From the NCBI RefSeq assembly GCF_001456115.1, contig NZ_CP013264.1, positions 62,001-126,000 on the forward strand: 64,000 bases of DNA, given 5' to 3'. Numbering within the stretch: the first letter of the stretch is position 1; the number at the start of each line of letters is the position of its first letter. The notes beneath the pieces are model-generated. The model did no database searches. It was not told where the DNA came from and saw only the letters and a program-made list of their open reading frames with translations. The stretch comes from Sphingobium baderi (lineage in GTDB: Bacteria; Pseudomonadota; Alphaproteobacteria; Sphingomonadales; Sphingomonadaceae). Positions 17,726 through 27,406 of the stretch are shown here, piece after piece. The translations under genes were made by a program, and so were the position numbers.

Positions 17726-18247
17726 ATGACACCGATCCTTTGGCGCAGAGCCGAAATGCGCGATGCGCCTGCTCTGTCGATATTGGGCTGCGCGACATTT
17801 CTGGCAAGCTTTGCCCATGATCATCCGGGCAAGGCGCTGATCGACCACATCCTTGGCGCTCATGATGAAGCCTTTTATCGCGCCGTGCTGGGCGATCTCG
17901 ACCAGACGGCGCTGATCGGCGAAACGCCGCTAGGCGCACCGGTGGGTTATGCGCTGCTGACGCCGCCAGACCTTCCAGTTCCGGTAGTCAAAGGACTGGA
18001 CGCAGAATTGAAGCGCTTTTACCTGCTGAGCGGCTGGCAAGGGCGGGGCAATGGCGACGCGCTGATGGAGCTGGTAGTGGCCGAAGCGCGGGCGCGAAAG
18101 GCGCAGCGCCTGCTGCTGGCCGTCTATTTCGCGAATGAAAAAGCGCGCCGTTTCTATGGGCGGCATGGCTTTGCGGAAATCGGCGAAACCGTCTTCATGG
18201 TCGGGGACGTGCCGTTCCGCGACCTGATCTATGCTCGTTCGCTGTAA
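17726..18247 (+). CDS. GNAT family N-acetyltransferase
   Basis: 173 aa. The GNAT acetyl-CoA-binding motif A is GWQGRGNGDALMELV (about residues 98-112), followed by the beta5-alpha4 region LLLAVYFANEKARRFYGRHG, where Tyr/Asn positions are typical. It probably acetylates a small-molecule amine or a protein N-terminus; the substrate cannot be inferred. It is the third gene of the helicase-sixA-GNAT set and converges on merR with an 8-base gap. Confidence 0.88.
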   Translation: MTPILWRRAEMRDAPALSILGCATFLASFAHDHPGKALIDHILGAHDEAFYRAVLGDLDQTALIGETPLGAPVGYALLTPPDLPVPVVKGLDAELKRFYLLSGWQGRGNGDALMELVVAEARARKAQRLLLAVYFANEKARRFYGRHGFAEIGETVFMVGDVPFRDLIYARSL

Positions 18248-18255
18248 ATAGACCC

Positions 18256-18597
18256 TTACTCGCCCAGCGCCTGCGCCAATGTGGTGCGGATCGACTCCAG
18301 ACGCCTGAGCAGATCAGTTCCGGGCTGGCTCGGCTGCGACTTTGGCGAAGATGCGCCATTGCCGTCGGCCAGCGCCTTTTGCGCGCCGCGCACGGTGAAG
18401 CCTTCGACATTGAGAAGCTGGTTGATCCGGCGAACCAGCGCGACATCGGCCGGGCGGTAATAGCGTCGGTTACCCGCCCGTTGCAGCGGACGAAGCTGTG
18501 GGAAGCGCGTTTCCCAATAGCGCAGTATATGTTGCGGAAGATCCAGCTCACCCGCCAACTCACTGATGGTCAGAAACGCACCCTCTGCCTTTTCCAT
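18256..18597 (-). CDS. MerR family transcriptional regulator of the ihfA-merR block
   Basis: A 113-aa protein with a winged-helix MerR DNA-binding domain: LTISELAGELDLPQHILRYW, wing residues NRRYYRPADVALVRR and a dimerisation helix. It has no C-terminal Cys or ligand pocket, so it is not a metal sensor. This short MerR follows ihfA in many alphaproteobacteria, and the order here (rpmF-plsX-fabH-ihfA-merR) matches. The target is unknown. Confidence 0.9.
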   Translation of the reverse strand: MEKAEGAFLTISELAGELDLPQHILRYWETRFPQLRPLQRAGNRRYYRPADVALVRRINQLLNVEGFTVRGAQKALADGNGASSPKSQPSQPGTDLLRRLESIRTTLAQALGE

Positions 18598-18680
18598 GAA
18601 GCAGATGTTGCACCCATAGTTGAGCCAAGGTCAACCATGGTAAATGCATGATATGTGCTAAAAAAGACGCAAACCGGCGT

Positions 18681-18977
18681 TCAGCCGCCGGCCACGCGGT
18701 CCCGCATGGCCTGACTGGCGCGGAAGGTCAGCACGCGACGCGGTTCGATCGGCACTTCCACACCCGTTTTCGGGTTGCGGCCCATACGCTGATTCTTGTC
18801 GCGCAGGACGAAGGTGCCGAAGCTGGAGATTTTCACATTTTCTCCCCTCTCCAGCGCGTCAGCCATATGTTCGAGGATGGATTCCACCAGCGCCGCCGCT
18901 TCGGCGCGCGAAAGGCCAATGTGACGATTGACGCTTTCTGCAAGGTCGGCCCGCGTCAAGGTTCCATTGCCCGTCAT
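18681..18977 (-). CDS. ihfA: Integration host factor alpha subunit
   Basis: A 98-aa HU/IHF-fold protein beginning [18 protein letters not shown]. The DNA-intercalating beta-arm has the signature [12 protein letters not shown] (Pro about residue 64), and a basic segment [11 protein letters not shown] follows. IHF-alpha pairs with IHF-beta to bend DNA at specific sites in recombination, replication and transcription. Start 18977 with a GGGGAAG site gives the normal length; the frame is open further upstream. It may help the integrase of the 37.4-kb element, since many such recombinases need IHF (inference). Confidence 0.95.
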   Translation of the reverse strand: MTGNGTLTRADLAESVNRHIGLSRAEAAALVESILEHMADALERGENVKISSFGTFVLRDKNQRMGRNPKTGVEVPIEPRRVLTFRASQAMRDRVAGG

Positions 18978-19093
18978 ATGACTTCCCCGTTTAGTACCCC
19001 TTTGATGAAGGTGCCCCAGAAGCGCAATTTTTGCAAGGTGGCATAAGGACAAGAAAGCGTTTCAAAACTAGACTTTACAAGGAGGAGAAAGAG

Positions 19094-20062
19094 CTAGACG
19101 CGCAAGGCGCAAGCGCCCCAGGTGAAGCCGCCGCCCATGGCTTCCAGCACGAGCAAGTCACCTGTCTTGATCCGGCCGTCGCGCACCGCCAGATCGAGCG
19201 CCAGCGGCACCGACGCGGCGGAAGTATTGGCATGCTGATCCACCGTCATGACGACCTTTTCGGGCGGCAGCTTCAGCTTGCGCGCTGTCGCGTCGAGGAT
19301 GCGGGCGTTGGCCTGATGCGGGATCAGCCAGTCGATATCGGCGGGGGTGAGGTCCGCCAGCGCGAGCACTTCGGTCAGGACGGAAGCGAGATTGACGACC
19401 GCGTGGCGAAAGACTTCCTGCCCCCTCATCCGCAACTTGCCAACGGTCTGCGTGGTAGAAGGCCCGCCGTCTACATAGAGCAGCTGGTTATGGCGGCCAT
19501 CGGCATGGAGTTTCGATGCGAGGATGCCGCGGGTGCCCTCCGTGCTTTCCTCCGCGCCAAGCACGATCGCGCCCGCGCCATCGCCGAACAGAACGCAGGT
19601 GCCTCGGTCTTCCCAGTCGAGAATGCGGCTGAAGGTTTCGGACCCGATCACCAGCGCGCGCCGGGCCGCGCCCGAGCGGATCATGCTGTCGGCGACTGTC
19701 ACCGCATAGAGGAAACCGGAACAGACAGCCGCCACATCGAAGGCGACGCAATCGTCGATGCCGAGCGCCGCCTGCACCAGCGTGGCGCTGGCCGGGAAAG
19801 TCTGATCGGGCGTGGCGGTCGCCAGGATGATGAGATCGATGTCCTGTGGAGTCAGCTTCGCGGCATCCAGCGCGGCGCGGGCCGCATCGGTCGCCAGCGA
19901 CGCGGTAGTTTCTCCTTCGCCCGCGATATAGCGCGCGCGGATGCCGGTGCGCTCCACAATCCATTCATCGCTGGTGTCAACCGTCTGCGCCAGTTCCGCA
20001 TTGGTGACCTTGCGCGCCGGCAGAGCCGAACCCGTGCCCAGAAGTATCGAACGGCGGATCAC
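19094..20062 (-). CDS. fabH: Beta-ketoacyl-ACP synthase III
   Basis: A 322-aa thiolase-fold KAS III. The catalytic Cys is in [12 protein letters not shown] (about residue 112), the His in IPHQANARI, and the Asn in [12 protein letters not shown]. It condenses acetyl-CoA with malonyl-ACP to start fatty-acid synthesis. It overlaps the plsX stop by 4 bases (ATGA), so the two are coupled. ihfA follows after about 116 bases. Length and motifs are normal. Confidence 0.97.
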   Translation of the reverse strand: MIRRSILLGTGSALPARKVTNAELAQTVDTSDEWIVERTGIRARYIAGEGETTASLATDAARAALDAAKLTPQDIDLIILATATPDQTFPASATLVQAALGIDDCVAFDVAAVCSGFLYAVTVADSMIRSGAARRALVIGSETFSRILDWEDRGTCVLFGDGAGAIVLGAEESTEGTRGILASKLHADGRHNQLLYVDGGPSTTQTVGKLRMRGQEVFRHAVVNLASVLTEVLALADLTPADIDWLIPHQANARILDATARKLKLPPEKVVMTVDQHANTSAASVPLALDLAVRDGRIKTGDLLVLEAMGGGFTWGACALRV

Positions 20063-21114
20063 TTTGCGGACAGCTCCTGCTTGGAGGGTGCGGACAAGGC
20101 TTCGATCCCCGCCATGTCGGCGGCGATGCGCCGGGTGATGTCTTCCTCCAGCAGGCGCGCGGCGACGTGGACGGCGTTGGCCACGCCCTTGTCGGTGGCG
20201 CCCCCATGGCTTTTTATGACCACGCCGTTGAGGCCCAGAAAAACCGCACCATTGTGATTATTGGGATCGAGATGATGTTTGAGCAGATCCATCGCAGGCT
20301 TGGAGATCAGGAAGCCGATCTTGGAGCGCAGCGAACTGGTGAACGCCTTGCGTAGCAGGTCGGTGACGAAACGGGCGGTGCCCTCCGCGGTCTTGAGCGC
20401 GACATTGCCCGAAAAGCCGTCGCACACGATCACGTCGACATCGCCCCGGCCAATCTTGTCGCCCTCGGTAAAGCCTTCGAAGGACAGTGGCAGCGCATCG
20501 GCGGCGCGCAGGATCGCGGCGGCGTCGCGGATTTCGTCGGTGCCCTTGAGTTCCTCGGTGCCGATGTTCATCAGGCGCACGCGCGGGCGGTCGAGGTCGC
20601 AGGCGATGCGGGCATAGGCCGCACCCATCACCGCGAACTGGACGAGGTTGCGCGCATCGCATTCCGTGTTCGCGCCAAGGTCCAGCATGACGACATCGTT
20701 ATCGCCCAGCGTTGGCAGCATCGCAGCTAGCGCGGGCCGGTCAATGCCCGGCATGGTGCGAAGCGCAACCTTCGCCATCGCCATCAACGCACCGGTATTG
20801 CCCGCCGACACGGCTGCCCCGGCATCGCCCGATTTCACGGCAGCGATTGCCATGCTCATCGAACTGCCCTTCTTGCGAACGGCGGCACTGGGCTTGTCGC
20901 TGCCATCGACCACCGAATCGCTATGGACGACTTCGGAAGCCGCGCGCAGATTGGGGTGGTTGTCGAGCGCCGCCTTGATCTGCGTTTCGTCACCGAACAG
21001 GATGAAACGCAGGCCGTCATGACGGCGACGGGCCAAAGCCACGCCCGCCATCATAACGCGAACGCCTTCATCCCCGCCCATCGCGTCGATTGCGATTCGC
21101 GGATGGTTCGGCAC
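20059..21114 (-). CDS. plsX: Phosphate acyltransferase PlsX
   Basis: A 351-aa PlsX. The N-terminal motif [19 protein letters not shown] and the conserved [12 protein letters not shown] and [14 protein letters not shown] segments (here [14 protein letters not shown]) are present. It converts acyl-ACP to acyl-phosphate for phospholipid synthesis, feeding PlsY. It is a peripheral membrane enzyme. It sits between rpmF (32 bases upstream) and fabH (overlapping), the standard arrangement linking lipid synthesis to ribosome production. Confidence 0.96.
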   Translation of the reverse strand: MPNHPRIAIDAMGGDEGVRVMMAGVALARRRHDGLRFILFGDETQIKAALDNHPNLRAASEVVHSDSVVDGSDKPSAAVRKKGSSMSMAIAAVKSGDAGAAVSAGNTGALMAMAKVALRTMPGIDRPALAAMLPTLGDNDVVMLDLGANTECDARNLVQFAVMGAAYARIACDLDRPRVRLMNIGTEELKGTDEIRDAAAILRAADALPLSFEGFTEGDKIGRGDVDVIVCDGFSGNVALKTAEGTARFVTDLLRKAFTSSLRSKIGFLISKPAMDLLKHHLDPNNHNGAVFLGLNGVVIKSHGGATDKGVANAVHVAARLLEEDITRRIAADMAGIEALSAPSKQELSAK

Positions 21115-21146
21115 GTCAGATCACCTTTGCGGCGGAAAGAATGTCG

Positions 21147-21326
21147 TCAGGCTCCGACGGCAACGACTTCACGACCATTATAATGGCCGCAAGCATCGCA
21201 AAGATTATGCGGACGCTTCAATTCGCCACAGTTCGAGCATTCCTGGAACGCTTCGACGCGCAGCGAATCGTGGCTGCGGCGCATACCGCGGCGGGAGGGA
21301 GACGTTTTCCTCTTTGGGACAGCCAT
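21147..21326 (-). CDS. rpmF: 50S ribosomal protein L32
   Basis: A 59-aa protein beginning MAVPKRKTS, with the basic N-terminal tail and the zinc-binding pair CSNCG...CDACG typical of L32, ending [12 protein letters not shown]. It was found by translating the short frame upstream of plsX. An AAGGTG site precedes the ATG at 21326. It heads the rpmF-plsX-fabH operon. The 216-base gap to the divergent MAPEG gene should hold the operon promoter. Confidence 0.96.
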   Translation of the reverse strand: MAVPKRKTSPSRRGMRRSHDSLRVEAFQECSNCGELKRPHNLCDACGHYNGREVVAVGA

Positions 21327-21542
21327 GTCGGCACCTTATTCCGTAAATAAAAATCTGGTTGTGCGACTGGCCGTAATCCGATGGATGCGGACGCCACAGG
21401 CGCCGCAGACCCATGCGGCCCGGGTGATCGCGAAGCCCTGCGCCTATACCGCTTTTTAGCCGGGGCGCAAGTCCTTCCTTGCCCCTGCCCGCTCCTGTCT
21501 TATGCTGCGGCATCCCGTCACGTCCCTGGGGGAGAGGACATC

Positions 21543-21974
21543 ATGCTACTGCCGATCACGCTGACGCTGGCTGCCGCCTGCGCGCTCATTAACCTGTGGC
21601 TGGCGAGCCGCTGCGTGCGAATCCGGATGGCCGACAAGGCCATACACGGCGATGGCGGCAACGCCCTGCTGGCGCGGCGGATGCGCGCCCATGCCAATTT
21701 CATCGAATATACGCCGATCGTCCTGATCCTGTTTGCGCTCATTGAGATGGCGCTGGGCGCATCGCTGTGGCTGTGGATCGGCGCGCTTGCTTATGCCATC
21801 GCGCGAATCGCCCATGGGCTGGGCATGGATGCGGAAAGCGGCGGCGGCCTGCGCGCCATGGGGGCGCTTGCCACATGGATCATCATGATCGCGCTGGCTG
21901 GCGCCGCGCTCTATGCCGCTTATTACGGTACGCGGGAAATCCCCGCGCCGCCCGCACTGGCCGCCGTCGTCTAG
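21543..21974 (+). CDS. MAPEG family membrane protein
   Basis: 143 aa with four hydrophobic helices. The MAPEG signature includes RMRAHANFIEYTPIVLILFA, where the Arg, Asn and Glu line the glutathione site in characterised members. The family includes microsomal glutathione transferases; bacterial members such as YecN are poorly characterised. The start at ATG 21543 is preceded by GGGGGAGAGG. The 3' end overlaps the convergent MBL gene by 4 bases. Confidence 0.88.
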   Translation: MLLPITLTLAAACALINLWLASRCVRIRMADKAIHGDGGNALLARRMRAHANFIEYTPIVLILFALIEMALGASLWLWIGALAYAIARIAHGLGMDAESGGGLRAMGALATWIIMIALAGAALYAAYYGTREIPAPPALAAVV

Positions 21975-22621
21975 GCCAGCACTGCATCGGCAACGAACGG
22001 GTTACTCCGTCGTTCATGCGCGAAATTGCTCATGGGGCCATGGCCGGGAACGAAGGCCGTGTCCCCGCCAAGCGGCCAGAGCTTGCCGGTGATGGCGTCG
22101 ATCAAATCCTGATGATTGCCCATGGGGAAGTCGGTACGGCCGATAGACCCTTGAAACAGCACGTCGCCGACGATGGCGAGCTTGCTGGGGGCGTGGTGGA
22201 ATATGACATGGCCGGGCGTGTGGCCGGGGCAATGCAGCACATCCAGCACCAGATTACCCACCGTCACCTGATCTCCATCGTGGAGCCAGCGGTCCGGTTC
22301 GAAAATTTGGCCTTTTATGCCGTAACGGCTGCCATCCTCGGCAAGCCGGTCGATCCAGAACCGATCCGCTTCATGCGGCCCTTCGATCGGCACGCCCAGT
22401 TCTTCCGCCAATATGCCCGTCTGCCCGCAATGATCGATATGCCCATGGGTGACGAGCAGCTTTTCGACGGTCACGCCCTGTTGTTCGGCGGCCGCCTTGA
22501 GCCGGTCGAGATCACCGCCCGGATCGACGAAGGCGCCCTTATTGGTGGCCGTGCACCAGAGCAGGGTGCAATTCTGCTGCAAGGGCGTGACAGGGATAAT
22601 AGTGGCTTTGAGCGGAGGCAT
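21971..22621 (-). CDS. MBL-fold metallo-hydrolase, glyoxalase II-like (YcbL type)
   Basis: A 216-aa metallo-beta-lactamase-fold hydrolase. The metal-binding motif THGHIDHCG (about residue 58) is followed by His in CPGHTPGHV, Asp in AIVGDVLF and His in VPGHGPMSN, a complete two-metal site. It is close to YcbL, a type II glyoxalase-like thioesterase without the C-terminal substrate domain of GloB. Start 22621 has a GGGGAG site 7 bases upstream; 22627 is the alternative. The Rrf2 regulator lies directly upstream. Confidence 0.9.
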   Translation of the reverse strand: MPPLKATIIPVTPLQQNCTLLWCTATNKGAFVDPGGDLDRLKAAAEQQGVTVEKLLVTHGHIDHCGQTGILAEELGVPIEGPHEADRFWIDRLAEDGSRYGIKGQIFEPDRWLHDGDQVTVGNLVLDVLHCPGHTPGHVIFHHAPSKLAIVGDVLFQGSIGRTDFPMGNHQDLIDAITGKLWPLGGDTAFVPGHGPMSNFAHERRSNPFVADAVLA

Positions 22622-22689
22622 GGTCATGCTCCCCGATGTGGCGAAGAGGCGGGTCGGGCGCAAGGCCCTGCCCCAGAACTATCGTCCTA

Positions 22690-23124
22690 TCATCGTTCCT
22701 GCTCCGCTTCCTCCATGTCGAACCTCTCGGCCAGGCTGATGCCGTCAAGCACCTTGGCCGTTTCGTCACGCAGACGCAGCATCACCCGATGCAGGCGACA
22801 CTCCGATTCGGGCAGGCAATTATTGCAGGTTTCGTGCGCGAAACGGCTGGCGCAGGGCGTGAGCGCGAGCGACCCACGCGTCAGCCGCACAATGTCGCCA
22901 TAGCTGATGTCGACTGGCGCAAGGGCCAGCCAATAACCGCCATCCCGCCCACGCTGCGTTTCCACCAGCCCTTCGCGCGCCAGTTCGGACAGGATCACCG
23001 TCAGGAACTTGGAGGGAATATTCTGCTGCGACGAAATTTCGGTAAGCGGAACCGGGCCCTGACGGTAGCGATCGGCCAGATGCTGAAGTGCGCGGATGGC
23101 ATAGCGGGTCTTCTGCGAAAGCAT
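22690..23124 (-). CDS. Rrf2 family transcriptional regulator with a Cys-rich sensor region
   Basis: A 144-aa Rrf2 protein. The winged helix lies at about residues 1-75 (MLSQKTRYAIRALQHLA and ISSQQNIPSKFLTVILSELA). The sensor segment around residues 90-112 has four Cys (PCASRFAHETCNNCLPESEC). This pattern can hold an Fe-S cluster as in IscR/NsrR/RsrR, although the spacing is not that of IscR. It probably senses redox, iron or NO. It is upstream of the MBL gene in the same direction. Targets cannot be assigned. Confidence 0.88.
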   Translation of the reverse strand: MLSQKTRYAIRALQHLADRYRQGPVPLTEISSQQNIPSKFLTVILSELAREGLVETQRGRDGGYWLALAPVDISYGDIVRLTRGSLALTPCASRFAHETCNNCLPESECRLHRVMLRLRDETAKVLDGISLAERFDMEEAEQER

Positions 23125-23240
23125 GGGTCCGTTATTCGCTCATGTCCGCGATTTGACAAGGTCGGGGCGCAGAAATCCGGGCATCGCCCTGCACGGCGAT
23201 GATGGCGCGCGCGGTTCCGTGGGAAGCCGCGCGCCGCGCT

Positions 23241-23597
23241 TCACGCCGCCGCACCCTCCAGCGCGGTTTCATAGGTCGATGCCTTGAAGCCGACGATGGT
23301 GCGCCCACCCACGTCCAGGATCGGGCGCTTTATCATCGACGGGTTCGCCATCATCAGCAGCACCGCCTTGTCCGCGTCGATATGCGCGCGATCCCCTTCC
23401 GGCAAAGCGCGGAACGTCGTGCCCGAACGGTTGAGGATGGTTTCCCAGCCATGCTCGTCCACCCATCCGCGCAACGCCGCTTCGTCGACGCCCGACACCT
23501 TATAGTCGTGGAAGCTGTATGGAAGGCGGCTGTTGTCGAGGAAATTGCGCGCCTTCTTGATCGTGTCGCAATTCTTGATGCCATACATGGTGATCAT
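23241..23597 (-). CDS. ArsC/Spx-family thioredoxin-fold protein (YffB-like)
   Basis: 118 aa, starting MITMYGIKNCDTIKKARNFL. The thioredoxin-like fold has a single active-site Cys (NCDT) and the family C-terminal motif MIKRPILDVGG, where the Arg-Pro pair is conserved. Members of the YffB/Spx-like branch of ArsC reductases are thought to be glutathione-dependent thiol reductases; the substrate is unknown. It is preceded by RidA with a 6-base gap, so the two are cotranscribed. Confidence 0.88.
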   Translation of the reverse strand: MITMYGIKNCDTIKKARNFLDNSRLPYSFHDYKVSGVDEAALRGWVDEHGWETILNRSGTTFRALPEGDRAHIDADKAVLLMMANPSMIKRPILDVGGRTIVGFKASTYETALEGAAA

Positions 23598-23603
23598 GGC
23601 GGA

Positions 23604-23984
23604 TTATCCTTTGAAAGCGGTGACGTCGATTTCGATCTTCATCAACGGCTCGATGAGGCCGGTGACGGTGCAGGTGGCAGCGGGGCGGATGTCCCCGAAA
23701 ACCGCGCGCAGGGGCGCTGCGATTTCGTCCCAATATGCAGGGTCGGTGATGTAATAATTGACGCGCACGACATCGCCGAAGGAAAAGCCGTCCTCCGCCA
23801 GCGCGGCGCCTATGACCTTGAGCGCATTGGCGGCCTGATCGGCAACGCGTTCCGGCATGGCTCGGGTGTCGGGGTCATAGCCGGTAGTGCCTGACACAAA
23901 GCACCAGTCGCCCTGAACCAGAGCGCGCGAATAGCCGACATGCGCCTCAAACGGCGAACCGGAAGATATCAGCCTGCGGGACAT
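23604..23984 (-). CDS. RidA family protein
   Basis: A 126-aa YjgF/YER057c/UK114 family protein. Conserved positions include VSGTTGYDPDT, NALKVIGAALAEDGFSFGDVVRVNYYITD and the C-terminal ALMKIEID-like segment (here PLMKIEIDVTAFKG). RidA proteins deaminate reactive enamine/imine intermediates. The key Arg of classical RidA (in the PAATCTV region) appears to be absent, so this is probably a Rid1-7 subgroup member. Start 23984 has GAAGGA upstream. Confidence 0.9.
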   Translation of the reverse strand: MSRRLISSGSPFEAHVGYSRALVQGDWCFVSGTTGYDPDTRAMPERVADQAANALKVIGAALAEDGFSFGDVVRVNYYITDPAYWDEIAAPLRAVFGDIRPAATCTVTGLIEPLMKIEIDVTAFKG

Positions 23985-24121
23985 GAGGATTCCTTCGATG
24001 CTGCGCGGAAAGGGATCGCGCGGCTCTTGCCCCGTTGGCGACCCGCTGTCCAGCGCTTTCGGGAACAGTGGGCGGCGCGATCCGTTGGAACGGCAGGATC
24101 GAGAACCAAAAGGATCAAGCG

Positions 24122-24415
24122 ATGAGCCAGCTTCCCCCTGAAGAACCGGAAGAGAATAGCGAACAGGCCGAAGCAGGAACGCAGGCGCAGGATGTGGCGG
24201 AATCTGCGCGAACCAATTCCACCGACCTGGCCGAGGACAGCGAACATGGCGGCCGGTCCAATCCCGCACTGATCATGCCCGAGGATGCGCCCGACCTGGT
24301 CGACCGGATGACGGACATGGTGCGGTCTGGCCGGATCGACACCGACGCCTTTGCGGGAGAGCCGCAAATGGATGACGAGGAAGACGAACTGGGACCAACC
24401 GAAGACGAGGATTGA
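24122..24415 (+). CDS. Small acidic protein of unknown function
   Basis: 97 aa, very rich in Glu, Asp and Ser, with no hydrophobic segment and no recognisable fold. It begins MSQLPPEEPEENSEQ and ends EDELGPTEDED. The central part MPEDAPDLVDRMTDMVRSGR is the only stretch likely to be ordered and may be a short helix pair. An AAGGA site precedes the ATG, and codon use agrees with the genome. It is probably a disordered cytoplasmic protein. Confidence 0.7.
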   Translation: MSQLPPEEPEENSEQAEAGTQAQDVAESARTNSTDLAEDSEHGGRSNPALIMPEDAPDLVDRMTDMVRSGRIDTDAFAGEPQMDDEEDELGPTEDED

Positions 24416-24421
24416 CCGGAG

Positions 24422-25870
24422 CTATTGCGCCGCCCAGCCCCCTGCCGTCGCGACATAGAGGCGCGCGACATTGCGAAGCTGGCGCGCCCGCGCTTCGACC
24501 AGTGATGAAGTGGCGCGCTGATACAGGCGGTTGGAATCGAGCACTTGCAGGATGCCGCTATTGCCGACCTGGAAACTCTTGCGGGAAAGATTGAGCGACC
24601 GTTCCGCGACGTCGAGCGCCTCGCGCTGATTGTCGACCGTACGGGCGTCGTTGTTCAGGGAATGGAGCAGGTCGGCCACCTGCCCGAAAGCCTCGATAAC
24701 GGTCTGCCTGTAGGTCGCGGCGGCCACCTGCATACCCGCCTGCGCCCCGCGCCGTTCAGCCTTGAGCGTGCCGCCATGGAAGATCGGCGCGGTGATACCG
24801 CCGAAAATGTCGAAAGCACGGAAACCGCTGTCAAGAATATGGCCGACATTGGGCGCGCCCTGTTCGATCGTGGCGCCTAGGGTGATGCTCGGATAAAGCC
24901 GCGCCGTCGCGACACCCACGCCAGCGGTAGCCGCGTGAAGTTCCGCCTCCGCCTGGAGGATATCGGGCCGTTTGTGCACCAGTTCCGACGGCAACGTTAC
25001 GGGCACGCTTGCCGGCAGGGTGAAGCTTGCAAGCGTGAAATCGGTCGACCCCAGATCGGATGGAGCCACACCTACCAGCACTGCGAGCATATTGCGCGCC
25101 TCCGCTAGTTGCTGGTCCAGTTGGGGCAGTTCGCCGCGATCATTGGCAAGCTGGCTCTGCACGCTCAACAGTTCGACCATCGTTCCCTTGCCCGCCCTGC
25201 GACGTGCGTCGGTGAGGTCCACCGTGCGCTGATCCTCGGCAAGCAAGGCCGTCGTCGTCTCGATGCGGGCGCGGGTGGCGGCTATGGCGAGTACCTGATT
25301 GACCACCCGTCCAGCAATGACGAGATGCGCGGCCTCCGTCTCACGGGCCTGCGCCTCGGCCTTGGCGACTGCCTGTTCAACAGCGCGCTTCTTGCCGCCG
25401 AACAGATCGAGGTCGTAGCTGATGCCGCCGCCCACGGAATAGAGATTGAAGATCGGATTACCGCCTGTGGACCCTATGCCCGCCGGGTCGAAGCCGAAAC
25501 CGGCAAGGTTCACCTCCTCCCGTTCGGCGCGTGCATGAGCGTCCACCTGCGGCAGGCGCGCGCCTGCGACCGCGGCGATGCGCGCCTGCGCCTGCAACAA
25601 TGTGGCATTGCTGGCCGCAAGGCTCTGGTTATTGGTCATGGCTCGATCAACCAGCGCGTTGAGTTCGGGCGAACCGAAGGATTCCCACCAGCGCAATGCC
25701 GGTCCCTCGCCGGGTTGCGCGACCGGGCCACCGGGCGATGTCTGCAAGGTGGCGCCCGGCGCGATATAATCGTGCGTCGGGGGCGAGGCAGGGCGCACGA
25801 AATCGGGACCGGCGGAACAACCGGCCAGCATCAGCCCCGAAGTAAGAGCAAGAAAAAGCGAATGTCGCAT
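24422..25870 (-). CDS. Outer-membrane efflux lipoprotein, NodT/OprM family
   Basis: A 482-aa outer-membrane factor. It has a lipoprotein signal with lipobox LAGCSAGPDF, then the two tandem repeats of the TolC fold with long coiled helices (QSLAASNATLLQAQARIAAV, DSNRLYQRATSSLVEARAR). It forms the exit duct of a tripartite exporter. It is the third gene of the HlyD-EmrB-NodT operon, 3 bases after the emrB-like stop, so its partner is the DHA2 pump. Confidence 0.93.
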   Translation of the reverse strand: MRHSLFLALTSGLMLAGCSAGPDFVRPASPPTHDYIAPGATLQTSPGGPVAQPGEGPALRWWESFGSPELNALVDRAMTNNQSLAASNATLLQAQARIAAVAGARLPQVDAHARAEREEVNLAGFGFDPAGIGSTGGNPIFNLYSVGGGISYDLDLFGGKKRAVEQAVAKAEAQARETEAAHLVIAGRVVNQVLAIAATRARIETTTALLAEDQRTVDLTDARRRAGKGTMVELLSVQSQLANDRGELPQLDQQLAEARNMLAVLVGVAPSDLGSTDFTLASFTLPASVPVTLPSELVHKRPDILQAEAELHAATAGVGVATARLYPSITLGATIEQGAPNVGHILDSGFRAFDIFGGITAPIFHGGTLKAERRGAQAGMQVAAATYRQTVIEAFGQVADLLHSLNNDARTVDNQREALDVAERSLNLSRKSFQVGNSGILQVLDSNRLYQRATSSLVEARARQLRNVARLYVATAGGWAAQ

Positions 25871-25873
25871 ATA

Positions 25874-27406
25874 TCATTCCATATGGAAGGCGAAATCGTC
25901 CTCGGTCGGCTTGTGGCGCGCCGACCGCATGAAGAGGAGCATCGGCATCATCAACAGCGTCACGATGAATAGCGCCCAATAGGTATCGATATAGGCGACC
26001 ATCGCCGCCTGACGTGTAATTTCGGCATTCAGCCGCGCGACCGCCGAGGGCAGGTTGAAGTCGAAGTCCGGCATTTGCCAGCTGAGCAGCGGATTATCAG
26101 GCCTGATGCCTTCCACCAGACGCGAATGGACCGTGGCGGTGTTGCGGATTGTCATGGCCTGAACCACCGAAATGCCGATCGCCGAACCCAGATTGCGGAT
26201 CAACGTGAACATGGCTGCGCCCTCATTACGCAAACGCTGATCCAGCGTCGCAAAGGCAAGGGTGGAGAGCGGCACGAAAACAAGACCGGTGCCCAATCCC
26301 TGAATGAAGCCCGACATGATGATGGGTCGTTCGTCCATGCCGAGCGAAAAACCGGACATGGTATGCATCGAGACCGCGCACAGGATGAGTCCCGACAAGA
26401 TCAAAAGGCGCGTGTCGTAACGCCGGATCAACTGGCCGACCAGCATCATGGACACCATAGTGCCGACACCACGCGGCGCGGTTACGAGCCCGGTCAGCAC
26501 GACCGGATAACCCATGAGTTGCTCAAGCATCGGCGGGAGAAGCGCCAGAACCGAGAACACCACCACGCCTATGAAGAAACCGAAAATCGAACCGAGCACG
26601 AAATTACGATCGGCAAACAGTCCCAGTTCGATGAACGGCTTCTTCGCCGTCATGATGTGAACGAGGAAGAGATAGAGGAAAAAGGCCGCCGCCAACGCTT
26701 CGATCCAAATCTCCGTGGAGCTGAACCAGTCCTGCTGCTGGCCCCGGTCGAGCATCAACTGAAGCGCGCCGATGCCCAGCGCCAACAGCGCAAAACCAAA
26801 GAAATCGAGGCTCCGCTTTTCCTCGTCCTCCGTTTCCGAGAGAAAGGCTGAAATGCCCATGAAGGTCACGATGCCGACCGGCAGGTTGATGTAGAAGACC
26901 CAGCGCCAGGTCAGATTATCAGTAAGCCAGCCACCCAGGGCAGGACCGACGATAGGCCCGAGAACAGCACCCATGCCCCAGATCGCCATGGCGGACCCGT
27001 GCCGCTCCGGCGGATTGATATCGAGCAAGATGGCCTGGCTCATAGGCACGAGCGCCGCGCCAAACATACCCTGCAACATGCGGAAGGCGACCAGTTCGCC
27101 GATATTCGTTGCAATGCCGCAAAGCGCCGAGGCGATGGTGAAGCCAATGATCGAGACCTGCATCAGCCGCTTGCGGCCGAACCGCCCGGCCAGCCAGCCG
27201 GTGAGCGGCGTGAAGATGGCGGCGGAGACGATATAAGAGGTCAGAACCCAGGTGATTTCGTCCTGGGAAGCTGAAACGCTGCCCTGAATATGCGGCAGCG
27301 CCACATTCGCGATAGTGCTATCCAGCGCATTCATGATCGTGGCGGTCATCACCGAAAAGGTGAGGAACCGGCGTGTCGTGGCGTCGGGATAGGTGACGTC
27401 GCTCAT
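25874..27406 (-). CDS. DHA2 family (EmrB/QacA) drug efflux MFS transporter
   Basis: A 510-aa MFS permease with 14 predicted helices. DHA2 signatures are LDSTIANVALPHI in helix 1, motif A GRFGRKRLM after helix 2, and the helix-5 motif GAVLGPIVGPALGGWL. It exports hydrophobic drugs or solutes against proton uptake. It overlaps the HlyD gene by 4 bases and precedes the outer-membrane factor. The substrate is unknown. Confidence 0.94.
   Translation of the reverse strand: MSDVTYPDATTRRFLTFSVMTATIMNALDSTIANVALPHIQGSVSASQDEITWVLTSYIVSAAIFTPLTGWLAGRFGRKRLMQVSIIGFTIASALCGIATNIGELVAFRMLQGMFGAALVPMSQAILLDINPPERHGSAMAIWGMGAVLGPIVGPALGGWLTDNLTWRWVFYINLPVGIVTFMGISAFLSETEDEEKRSLDFFGFALLALGIGALQLMLDRGQQQDWFSSTEIWIEALAAAFFLYLFLVHIMTAKKPFIELGLFADRNFVLGSIFGFFIGVVVFSVLALLPPMLEQLMGYPVVLTGLVTAPRGVGTMVSMMLVGQLIRRYDTRLLILSGLILCAVSMHTMSGFSLGMDERPIIMSGFIQGLGTGLVFVPLSTLAFATLDQRLRNEGAAMFTLIRNLGSAIGISVVQAMTIRNTATVHSRLVEGIRPDNPLLSWQMPDFDFNLPSAVARLNAEITRQAAMVAYIDTYWALFIVTLLMMPMLLFMRSARHKPTEDDFAFHME

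Noticed and set aside
19031..20257. Long rightward open frame of 408 codons opposite fabH
   Set aside because: It is the antisense shadow of fabH and plsX, with composition typical of high-GC shadows and no recognisable domain.
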